DNA of 27,251 nucleotides, taken from contig JAEZSL010000350.1 in the NCBI GenBank assembly GCA_023443925.1, positions 1-27,251 of the forward strand. Direction: 5' to 3'. This DNA is from Bacillota bacterium (lineage in GTDB: Bacteria; Bacillota_A; Clostridia; Lachnospirales; Lachnospiraceae). Shown here in pieces: positions 15,756 through 23,189 of this stretch (position 1 is its first letter; every line of letters begins with the position of its first letter). The notes under the pieces are model-generated. The model did no database searches. It saw nothing but the letters and a program-made list of their open reading frames with translations, and was not told the DNA's origin. The position numbers and the translations under genes were made by a program.

Positions 15756-16667
15756 ATGGATGATAGGCAAGAAGAGATGAAAAAACGTTACATGGCCGCG
15801 GTAGACAGTTTTATTGATAAGGTTAAAATTGACCCCAATGTCATAGCCGTTATCGTATGCGGCAGTCTGGCTTATGATCTGGTCTGGGAGCGAAGTGATG
15901 TGGATATGACAGTTATAGTAAGAGACCAGATGTTAAAGAATGATTCTTATTGCATAATTGAAGATGACATACTGATCAATGTGCATCTTGAAACCAGAAG
16001 TGATTTTAAACGGGGTTTTGAAAAGATGAGGGGAGGTTCTTTCGGACAATCTTATTACGCCAAAGGAATCATGCTGTACAGTACAGATGAGAGTCTGCCC
16101 GAATATTTTGAAGAAATGAAACAGGTGGGGGAGAATGACATTGCTTATTCCTTCTTTATTATGGCCTGTGAACTGATCCATACCGCCGATAAAATCAAGA
16201 AGTGGCTTTATGTAAAAAAGGATCCTTTATATGCTCAGTATTATCTGCTAAAAGCCGCCCAGGTCATAGCCGGCATGGAAGTCTGCCTTCATAAGGAACC
16301 GCCGTCCAGGGAAGTAATCCAAAGGGCTTTGGTTATCAATCCGGATATTATAACTCCCTTTTATCAGGAAGCAATGTCACATACCATGCAGCTGGAGGAA
16401 ATAGAAAAAAACATACAGTTAATCGAAACCTATCTGGAAGAGCATCTTGAATTTTTAATGGTGCCGGTAAAAGAGTTTATGTCGGATCAGGAGATTAAAA
16501 CTGTGACCCTGATTACGAAGCGGTTTCATATGGAAGGCCACTTTATTGTAGGTATTTTCGACTATCTGGCGGAGATGGGAGCCATTGAAAAAGTGTCTCA
16601 GACCATCAGGATTACGCCCAAGGGAAGGCTGGCTGTGGAGGAACTGGGTTATCTTTATATTCCATAG
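15756..16667 (+). CDS. Nucleotidyltransferase-domain protein
   Basis: A 303-residue protein with a pol-beta-type nucleotidyltransferase fold. Gly36-Ser37 (CGSLAYDLVWERSDVDMTV) and Asp48-x-Asp50 form the GS...DxD catalytic pattern. A long helical C-terminal part (~130-240) is HEPN- or KNTase-like, and a short winged-helix-like tail (IKTVTLITKRFHMEGHFIVGIFDYLAEMGAIEKVSQTIRITPKGRLAVEELGYL) may bind nucleic acid. Such proteins nucleotidylylate small molecules such as aminoglycosides, or partners; the target is unknown. A GGAAGGTGGAAAGG site fixes the start. Its divergent partners are an AraC regulator and an MFS pump, which fits a resistance or sensing module (inference). Confidence 0.8.
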   Translation: MDDRQEEMKKRYMAAVDSFIDKVKIDPNVIAVIVCGSLAYDLVWERSDVDMTVIVRDQMLKNDSYCIIEDDILINVHLETRSDFKRGFEKMRGGSFGQSYYAKGIMLYSTDESLPEYFEEMKQVGENDIAYSFFIMACELIHTADKIKKWLYVKKDPLYAQYYLLKAAQVIAGMEVCLHKEPPSREVIQRALVINPDIITPFYQEAMSHTMQLEEIEKNIQLIETYLEEHLEFLMVPVKEFMSDQEIKTVTLITKRFHMEGHFIVGIFDYLAEMGAIEKVSQTIRITPKGRLAVEELGYLYIP

Positions 16668-16882
16668 GTACTCATTCTACCGCCTTAGTGGGTGAAGATT
16701 CATTCTGTGATTTTAGTCCATGAACCAGACGGACAGCACACGAAAGCTGAAGGATTCCCTTGCCGGAGGATAACGGTTAGTCATTTATCCTACGTAAGGA
16801 TTTTGTGACTGGAGTTTTATATAAAAGAAAATAAAAATGGAACATAAAGAAATATAAATAAGCAATATATAAATTAAATATT

Positions 16883-16954
16883 GAAATATCAAAAGAATAT
16901 CAAAAGAAATATCAAAGGAAATATCAAAAGAAATATCAAAGGAAATATCAAAAA
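16883..16954. repeat. 12-bp tandem repeat, six copies
   Basis: Six units of GAAATATCAAAR (16883-16894, an 11-bp variant 16895-16905, 16906-16917, 16918-16929, 16930-16941, 16942-16954) lie upstream of the UvrA-family gene. Between 16668 and 16882 nothing certain is seen. Just before the gene CACCATAA can pair with TTATGGGTG, which would cover the weak ribosome binding site. Confidence 0.85.
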
Positions 16955-17040
16955 GTTATATAAAACGGAATATTAAAAAGGAAAGGCTGCCACCATAAGA
17001 TTTTTTACCTTTACCGGTGACAGTGTTATGGGTGTAAACA

Positions 17041-19908
17041 ATGTCTGTACGTACAAGTATTGAAATATCCGGAGCAAAACAGAACAATTTGAAAAATATT
17101 TCGGTGGAAATACCGAGAGATAAGCTTACGGTTATTACGGGTGTATCCGGTTCCGGTAAATCCTCACTGGCTTTTGATGTTATATATGGAGAAGGCCAGA
17201 GGCGCTTTCTCGATTCCATTTCCACTTTTGCCAGAAACCGCATCAGCCAGCTGAAAAAAGCCAAGGTAGATTATGTAAGAGGGCTAAGTCCTGTTATTGC
17301 CATTGAACAAAAAAAGGCAAATAACAATCCCCGTTCCACGGTAGGTACCGTAACCGATATCAGCGACTATCTAAGGCTTTTGTTCTCAACTGCAGGAGAA
17401 GGCAGATGTCCGGAATGCGGGCAGCCCCTAAAGCAGCTGTCCGCTGCGCAGATTGCGGAGCATATCTCTTCTCTGCCTTCTGGAACAGTAGTGGAACTGC
17501 GGGCACCGGTATATAAAATCTATGGTGAAGATTATAACTATACCTTTGAGCTGCTAAGGGAAAAAGGCTACAAAAACCTGCTGGTGGACGGGGAAGCTTT
17601 TTCTCTGGCAGATAAAAAAGAACTGGATGAAACCAGGAACTATTCCATTGAACTGGTGATTGACCGCTTTACCCTTAAGAATGACAATTACATTCAGATT
17701 GCCAAGACCATTGAGGCGGCCATGCTTTCTCTGGATGAAGATATCATGATTAAAATCGAGGTAATCGGAGGGGTGGAGGAAGCCTTTTACGAAGGTTTTG
17801 GATGCAGGAAACATCACTTTTTTCTGTGTGATATGCAGCCTTTTCATTTTTCCTTTAACACCCCGGCAAGTGCCTGCCATACCTGTCTGGGAGTGGGTTT
17901 ATCCTATGTAGTGGAACCACGGTTTTTGATTGTTGCCCCGGAGAAGAGCATTAACAGGGGGGCACTTAAAAATACCGTGTATAATACCTCCGGCAAAGAC
18001 AGTTACCGTACGGTAATGATGTACAGCCTGTCCCAGAAGTATAACTTCAGTCTGGATACGCCCTTTCATGAGCTGTCTAAAGATATCTATGACATTTTGT
18101 TTTATGGAACCAAAGGAGAACCGGTGGAAATGGTGCAGCCGCCCTTTTCTGCTAAAAGGAACTGGATAACCGGAAGAGAGCGGCCATTCTGGGGATTTGT
18201 ACATGAACTGGAAAGCTGGTATAAGCATTATATCCGGAAAACTTCCACGACGGAAGCTTTTGAACCTAATTTTATCAAAGAATGTATGATTGAAAAAATA
18301 TGTCCGGAATGTCATGGCGCAAGAATAAAAAGGCAGCGGCTTATGATTACCGTAGGCGGCAGAAACATTGATGAATTAAGCAGAATGCAGCTGCCGGAAC
18401 TGGTGAAGTTTCTAAATTCCCTGTCCTTTGAGGAGAATATTAAGGAGATTGCTGCTACCATTATCCGGGAAATAACCACAAGAGCCAAGTTATTAATTGA
18501 AATCGGCCTGCACTACATCAGTCTGAACCGGCGAAGTGACAGTATCTCCGGCGGAGAGATGCAGCGTATCAAGATGTCCACCCAGATCAGCAGTGAGCTT
18601 ATGGGAATGCTTTATGTAATGGATGAACCAAGTATCGGTCTGCATCCAAGGGATTCCCATAAGGTCATTGACACCATGAGAAAGTTAAGAGACATAGGAA
18701 ATACAGTTATTATAGTGGAGCATGATCTGGATACCATTAAAAGCGCCGACCACATTATAGAAATCGGACCCGGACCCGGCATCCACGGCGGCAGCGTGGT
18801 AGCGGAAGGAACTCTTCGGGATATAGAAGCAGAAAGTAAATCCATTACCGGCCAGTACCTGTCCGGAAAGGCCAGCATACCCATTCCCGGGAAGCGGAGA
18901 AATTTAGGGGATGATTATATCTCCATTCAGGGAGCCAGGGAAAATAACCTGAAAAATGTGGATTTAGATATACCACTCGGAGTTTTTGTGTGCATAACCG
19001 GCGTTTCCGGTTCCGGTAAAAGTTCATTAATTAATGAGATACTCTATAAACAGCTCAAAGTAGATAAAACCGGTGCCAGAATTGTTGCCGGTGAACATGA
19101 TTTTCTCTTTGGTGCAAGCCTGATTAATAATGTTATCAATATTGACCAGACGGCCATCGGCAGGAATTCCAAATCAAACCCTGCGACTTATATCGGTATC
19201 TATGATAAGATCAGGGAGTTATTTGCCAGTCAGCCGGAAGCAGAGGCAAAAGGATATAAAGCTATAGACTTCAGTCTGACTCATGCAAATGGTACCCGTT
19301 GTGAACATTGTACCGGGGATGGTATTATTGTTACCAGCCTGCAGTTTATGGCAGACATTGAAACCATTTGCCCTATGTGTAAGGGCCTGCGTTTTTCCGA
19401 AGAGGGCCTGGAGATAAAATATCAGGGTAAGAGTATTGCAGATGTACTTGATATGACGGTAGAAGAAGCTTTGGAATTCTTTAAGGAGAACAATTATTTA
19501 AAACACAAACTAAACATTATGAACGAATTAGGCCTGGGCTATATGTGTCTGGGACAGAGTTCCACTACACTTTCAGGCGGGGAAGCCCAGAGAGTCAAAT
19601 TAGCGTATGAGCTTTCCAAAATTAAAAAAGGTGCCCACAACCTGTATATCCTGGATGAGCCTACGACTGGGCTTCATATGTCGGATATCCAGAAGCTGCT
19701 GATCAGCTTAAATAAACTGGTGGATCAGGGGCATTCGGTTCTTGTAATCGAACATCATCTGGATGTCATTAAATCAGCTGACTATATAATCGATATGGGG
19801 CCGGAAGGCGGGAACGAAGGCGGTTATGTGGTAGCAGAGGGCACACCGGAACAGATAATTAAAGTAGAGAACTCCCTAACCGGACGTTACCTGGCGGAAG
19901 TATTATAA
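17041..19908 (+). CDS. uvrA: UvrA-family excinuclease ABC subunit A (possible paralogue)
   Basis: A 955-residue ABC-ATPase of the UvrA family, the damage-recognition subunit of nucleotide excision repair. It has two ATPase modules: Walker A GVSGSGKSS at 34-42 and again near 655, signatures SGGEMQR near 502 and SGGEAQR near 844, and Walker B YVMDEPSIGLH and YILDEPTTGLH. The segment after CPECG (~125-250) matches the UvrB-binding region, so it is not the truncated class II form. The first zinc module has Cys255-x2-His258 in place of the usual CPxC, with Cys279-x2-Cys282 intact. The second (CEHC...CPMC) is normal. No uvrB or uvrC is nearby. It may be the main UvrA or a resistance paralogue. The first in-frame ATG after a stop is 17041, with a weak ribosome binding site. 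Confidence 0.88.
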   Translation: MSVRTSIEISGAKQNNLKNISVEIPRDKLTVITGVSGSGKSSLAFDVIYGEGQRRFLDSISTFARNRISQLKKAKVDYVRGLSPVIAIEQKKANNNPRSTVGTVTDISDYLRLLFSTAGEGRCPECGQPLKQLSAAQIAEHISSLPSGTVVELRAPVYKIYGEDYNYTFELLREKGYKNLLVDGEAFSLADKKELDETRNYSIELVIDRFTLKNDNYIQIAKTIEAAMLSLDEDIMIKIEVIGGVEEAFYEGFGCRKHHFFLCDMQPFHFSFNTPASACHTCLGVGLSYVVEPRFLIVAPEKSINRGALKNTVYNTSGKDSYRTVMMYSLSQKYNFSLDTPFHELSKDIYDILFYGTKGEPVEMVQPPFSAKRNWITGRERPFWGFVHELESWYKHYIRKTSTTEAFEPNFIKECMIEKICPECHGARIKRQRLMITVGGRNIDELSRMQLPELVKFLNSLSFEENIKEIAATIIREITTRAKLLIEIGLHYISLNRRSDSISGGEMQRIKMSTQISSELMGMLYVMDEPSIGLHPRDSHKVIDTMRKLRDIGNTVIIVEHDLDTIKSADHIIEIGPGPGIHGGSVVAEGTLRDIEAESKSITGQYLSGKASIPIPGKRRNLGDDYISIQGARENNLKNVDLDIPLGVFVCITGVSGSGKSSLINEILYKQLKVDKTGARIVAGEHDFLFGASLINNVINIDQTAIGRNSKSNPATYIGIYDKIRELFASQPEAEAKGYKAIDFSLTHANGTRCEHCTGDGIIVTSLQFMADIETICPMCKGLRFSEEGLEIKYQGKSIADVLDMTVEEALEFFKENNYLKHKLNIMNELGLGYMCLGQSSTTLSGGEAQRVKLAYELSKIKKGAHNLYILDEPTTGLHMSDIQKLLISLNKLVDQGHSVLVIEHHLDVIKSADYIIDMGPEGGNEGGYVVAEGTPEQIIKVENSLTGRYLAEVL

Positions 19909-19976
19909 ATGGTGAAAGCTGTCAGGAAGATTTCAGATAAAAACAGTTTAATTAAGCATATTATTAAGTAAGAAAG

Positions 19977-19998
19977 AGTCTGGCTTGCCGGACTTTTT
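19977..19998 (+). terminator. Terminator of the UvrA-family gene
   Basis: AGTCTGG (19977-19983) pairs with CCGGACT (19988-19994), one mismatch, followed by a T-run to 19998. Confidence 0.7.
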
Positions 19999-20043
19999 CG
20001 TTGTCGTACTTTCACGTTAGCCACGTTCGTATTCTGTACAATG

Positions 20044-20068
20044 AAAAAGAGGGCATTAAGCCCTCTTT
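20044..20068 (-). terminator. Minus-strand terminator overlapping the small ORF stop
   Basis: AAAGAGGGC (20046-20054) and GCCCTCTTT (20060-20068) form a perfect 9-bp stem. Read on the minus strand it ends in a T-run. No larger minus-strand gene lies upstream of it, only the 23-codon ORF, whose stop is inside the loop. Confidence 0.7.
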
Positions 20069-20127
20069 AAAAATACAATATTCCAGCCGCGAGTGTTTCT
20101 GTAATACTCTTGTATTGTAAGGATCAT
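20056..20127 (-). CDS. Possible small protein of 23 residues
   Basis: GAGGTGA, then ATG 5-6 nt later, opens a 23-codon frame beginning MILTIQEYYRNTRG and ending FLKRA. TAA lies in the loop of a strong minus-strand terminator. TATACT/TATAAT boxes lie 13-20 bp upstream, but no clear -35 does. A ribosome binding site, short ORF and terminator in one 110-bp unit suggest a real tiny gene or leader peptide. No family is recognised and it could be chance. The rest of 20160-20495 has short AT repeats (AGAAAGATAAAAG twice) but no gene. Confidence 0.4.
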   Translation of the reverse strand: MILTIQEYYRNTRGWNIVFLKRA

Positions 20128-20507
20128 TCTTATCACCTCATTATAGTATATGATGAAGCGGAAGAAAAATATACAAGAAGATCAGAAATAAGGTTATTTA
20201 GAAGAAAACGAAATAGAAAGATAAAAGAGTAGAAAGATAAAAGGCTCATCTTAATAAAGTATTATAGGTAATGTTAAGGTTCCCAAAACTCCCGAAGCAA
20301 ACCGCTTAAAAATGCATGCTGAAAGGGAATCTCAGTAATCCGTTCTCTAAAATAAAGTTTTAAGTTTATCAAATAACGGTATCATGATATGTCCTTTGTA
20401 TGATAAAATATTTATATTAATCAATAATGCCATACTAGAAGAGAGTTCATAATATAATAGTTTTTGTAGCATAGTATCAATTTAAAATAAGAAGGATGAG
20501 TGGAGTT

Positions 20508-21863
20508 ATGAAAGACCTGAATGAGATTACTATTTTAGAGCTTGTAATAATGCTGCGGAATAAAAACATATCGGCAAAAGAACTGTCCCAGTATTACATA
20601 GACCGGATTTATTTATTCGATAAAGGGGTAAACGGACTAAACAGCGTGATTGAAATCAATCCGGAGGCCTTAACCATAGCGGAAAAAATGGATGAAACAG
20701 GCTTTAAAAATACCGGTTTATTAGCCGGAATACCGATTCTGATAAAGGATAACATCGATACGGCTGACGGGATGCATACCTCTGCCGGTTCTTATGCATT
20801 AAAAGATTCCTACGCTTCCCGTGATGCGGATATTGTTAAGATTTTAAGATCAAAAGGTGCGGTTATACTGGGAAAGACCAATATGACGGAATTTGCCAAT
20901 TATATGACCGAGGGTATGCCGGGCGGTTACAGCTCCAGAGGCGGACAGGTAAAATCTCCTTATGTACCGGAGGAGAGTCCCTCGGGTTCCAGTTCCGGTT
21001 CAGCCGTAGCGGCGGCAGCCAATCTATGTGCGGCTGCAATTGGAACCGATACCTGCAATTCCATTATATCCCCGGGATTAAGAAACAGTCTGGCCGGTTT
21101 TCGCCCCAGTGCCGGTGCCATAAGCACCAAAGGGATTATTCCCATCAGCTTCACACTGGATACGGCAGGGGTTATGGCCAGAACAGTATCGGATGCCGCC
21201 GTGCTATATTCGGAGCTTACCAATACCCAGTTAAAGACCAGTAATTTTATGGATTTAAATGGAGTAACCGTCGGTATTAATGAATGGGGCAAAGACAGCA
21301 TGACGGAAGAAGAAATTAGGAAAATTGATGATATTATAAAAGAACTGGAGAATGCAGGTGCAAGTTTTAAACGCCTTGATATACCGGCTTCCAAGAATGT
21401 GATTCCCCTTATGAAATACGAGTTTAAATATGCTTTGAATCATTACCTGGCAGAACTTCCGCAAGAATTCCCGATCCGGACTTTAAGGGATATTATTGAA
21501 TTTAATAAAAAGCATGAAGATATTACCTTACGCTATGGCCAGACACACTTGGTGGATACAGAGGAAAATACAGCGGGTGATTTGAGTGAACCGGAATATA
21601 AGAATATATTATCCGACCGGCTGCAAGTAAGCAGAGATCTGCGCAGCGAACTGCATAACATCGATGTCTGTATCCTGCTAACCGGTAATAACATACATCA
21701 TTATATCGGACTTCCCAGCATAAGTATACCCTGTGGATTATATAGAAATGGTATGCCTTTTGGAATTGTACTGACGGCAAAAACGGATGTTGAGCTGTTA
21801 CGTTATGCACAGGCCATATCCATGATAACCGGACAGAGAGTCGAACCGGCTCTCGGAAAGTAA
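20508..21863 (+). CDS. Amidase-signature family protein
   Basis: A 451-residue cytoplasmic amidase-signature enzyme that hydrolyses a carboxamide of unknown identity. The Ser-cisSer-Lys triad is visible: Lys80 in PILIKDNIDT, the cis-Ser of SPSGSSSGSAVAAAA (Ser161) and the nucleophile Ser185. The usual nucleophile context GTDTGGS is here GTDTCNSIISP, while the Ser itself is kept. The C-terminal part (CILLTGNNIHHYIGLPSISIPCGLYRNGMPFGIVL) is normal for the family. It is not GatA, since no gatB or gatC is present. ATG 20508 is preferred because GAAGGA lies about 11 nt upstream, while ATG 20496 overlaps that site. It is a single gene with its own terminator. Confidence 0.88.
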   Translation: MKDLNEITILELVIMLRNKNISAKELSQYYIDRIYLFDKGVNGLNSVIEINPEALTIAEKMDETGFKNTGLLAGIPILIKDNIDTADGMHTSAGSYALKDSYASRDADIVKILRSKGAVILGKTNMTEFANYMTEGMPGGYSSRGGQVKSPYVPEESPSGSSSGSAVAAAANLCAAAIGTDTCNSIISPGLRNSLAGFRPSAGAISTKGIIPISFTLDTAGVMARTVSDAAVLYSELTNTQLKTSNFMDLNGVTVGINEWGKDSMTEEEIRKIDDIIKELENAGASFKRLDIPASKNVIPLMKYEFKYALNHYLAELPQEFPIRTLRDIIEFNKKHEDITLRYGQTHLVDTEENTAGDLSEPEYKNILSDRLQVSRDLRSELHNIDVCILLTGNNIHHYIGLPSISIPCGLYRNGMPFGIVLTAKTDVELLRYAQAISMITGQRVEPALGK

Positions 21864-21903
21864 ATAAAGTCCTGCTGTGAAACCGGCGGACGGATTATAA
21901 GAT

Positions 21904-21961
21904 GCTCCTTTATGAAAGACAGGTGATTAACGAAATCTGTATTCATGGAGGAGTATTTTTC
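21904..21961 (+). terminator. Terminator after the amidase gene
   Basis: GCTCCTTTATGAA (21904-21916) pairs with TTCATGGAGGAGT (21942-21954) through wobble pairs, with an inner ACAG/CTGT helix, followed by a T-run (21956-21961). Confidence 0.7.
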
Positions 21962-22006
21962 TGTAAAACCTTTAGCAGCTAATAATTATAATTAATTGTT
22001 TTATGA

Positions 22007-22089
22007 GTGCAATAGATTTGTAGAAGTATCTAATAGCTCACTCATTATGAACAAGTTTCCTCACATAAACTGGACATTTTCTATTGCAC
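22007..22089. repeat. 83-bp segment bounded by a 10-bp inverted repeat
   Basis: GTGCAATAGA (22007-22016) and its exact reverse complement TCTATTGCAC (22080-22089) bound AT-rich noncoding sequence. No flanking target duplication is seen. It could be a MITE-like remnant or a weak hairpin. Confidence 0.35.
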
Positions 22090-22120
22090 ATCGCATTTGA
22101 AGAAGGAATTAAAATAATAA

Positions 22121-22172
22121 TTGACTTTGGGATGGATTGCTTTTATAATTAAGTAAACTAATAGTTTACTTA
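22121..22172 (+). promoter_or_regulatory. Strong promoter with an operator at the start site
   Basis: TTGACT (22121-22126), 17 bp, TATAAT (22144-22149). A perfect palindrome with 10-bp arms (TAAGTAAACT and its complement around AAT) follows at once, at 22150-22172, covering the transcription start. The arrangement is typical of TetR-type repressor sites. It points at the TetR gene about 290 bp downstream. Confidence 0.65.
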
Positions 22173-22203
22173 TATGCACTGCATTGCATAGGTTTGTTGG
22201 TAT

Positions 22204-22323
22204 GTAAAAATTATAGCAGATGTAGAACAACAAGGTAAAGAAGTATAAAAGCTAGATTCGTTATTAGATAGAGAAGGATTAACGTGAACCCCAGATCGTG
22301 TAAAGTAGAAAGCAGAGTGAACC
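22204..22323 (+). pseudogene. Possible decayed coding remnant
   Basis: One frame reads VKIIADVEQQGKEV, stop, KLDSLLDREGLT, stop, TPDRVK, stop, KAE, stop. The protein-like composition interrupted by several in-frame stops suggests a degraded gene behind the strong promoter, but no family is recognised. Confidence 0.25.
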
Positions 22324-22338
22324 TAATTTTAAGTCAAT

Positions 22339-22358
22339 TGTTTATTTATCAATAAACA
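22339..22358. promoter_or_regulatory. Second palindrome before the TetR gene
   Basis: TGTTTATT-TATC-AATAAACA is a perfect inverted repeat with 8-bp arms about 100 bp before the TetR start, a possible TetR-type operator. Confidence 0.4.
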
Positions 22359-22459
22359 TAAATCTAAACCAAATCCATGGCGGACACTACACTATTAAAG
22401 TATAGGTATCCAATTTTGTGATTGGCTACAGGGAAGATCCGCAAACAGAAAGGAATTAT

Positions 22460-23107
22460 ATGGGTGCAGAGGAACGCAGGAAAAAGGAAAAATATATACG
22501 CAGAAATGATATTATAGAAGCAGCAGAAAGAGTCTTTTTTACCAAGGGATATATGACATCTACCATGGATGATGTTGCTTCGGAGGCGGAATTTAGTAAA
22601 AGAACATTATACGTTTATTTTAATAGTAAGGAACAGCTGTATTTTGAGATTATGATCCGGGGATATAAATTATTGCTGAGTGAATTAAAAGAGGATTTGC
22701 AGCAAGAATCAGTAAAAAATGCACTGGATAAGGTAAGGCAGATTGCGGATACCCTGTACCGGTTTGACAGGGAGCATACGGATTATTTTAATGCTATTAT
22801 GGATTATGAGAACCGGGAAATTGATTTTCAGAACAGCATACCGGATGAATCCAGGGATGAGTGCTATGCAATTGGAGAGGAGATACTGGGTTACCTGACA
22901 GAAGCCTTAGAAGAAGGCATACAAGATAAACTACTGAAACCGGAACTAAAGGTGCGTAAGACGGCCCTGGTTTTATGGTCCTGTATGCTGGGGATATTTA
23001 ATACCGTGAAGAAGAAGGAAAAATATATCTGGAATTATCATAATATTACGTCCGAAGAACTAGTGGAGGAGGCTTTCCAGCTCCTGATACAGACAATAAA
23101 AATCTGA
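22460..23107 (+). CDS. TetR/AcrR family transcriptional regulator
   Basis: A 215-residue repressor. Residues ~10-60 are the TetR helix-turn-helix (IRRNDIIEAAERVFFTKGYMTSTMDDVASEAEFSKRTLYVYFNSKEQLYFEIM). The remainder is a helical ligand-binding and dimerisation domain with no recognised ligand. ATG 22460 has GAAAGGA at 5 nt, and the longer GTG form from 22418 has none. The next gene, 82 bp downstream on the same strand, is a flavoprotein and the likely partner. Two palindromes upstream (22150-22172, 22339-22358) are candidate operators, suggesting autoregulation. Confidence 0.93.
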   Translation: MGAEERRKKEKYIRRNDIIEAAERVFFTKGYMTSTMDDVASEAEFSKRTLYVYFNSKEQLYFEIMIRGYKLLLSELKEDLQQESVKNALDKVRQIADTLYRFDREHTDYFNAIMDYENREIDFQNSIPDESRDECYAIGEEILGYLTEALEEGIQDKLLKPELKVRKTALVLWSCMLGIFNTVKKKEKYIWNYHNITSEELVEEAFQLLIQTIKI

Positions 23108-23189
23108 CCGCTAAGAAGCAGTAGAATAGCAGGGATATTCACTAAACTAACAAGCTGAATAACAGGTGAAAATAGTAGGGGGTAATTGA

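Noticed and set aside
16956..17264. 102-codon minus-strand frame opposite the start of the UvrA-family gene
   Set aside because: It lies opposite a well-conserved coding region; its composition is what the complementary strand of Walker A and neighbours gives.
20278..20345. Riboswitch before the amidase
   Set aside because: Some short complementary parts are present, but they match no riboswitch consensus I know and no terminator or masked start follows.
20960..21394. 144-codon minus-strand frame opposite the amidase
   Set aside because: It overlaps the conserved amidase core entirely and has no ribosome binding site.
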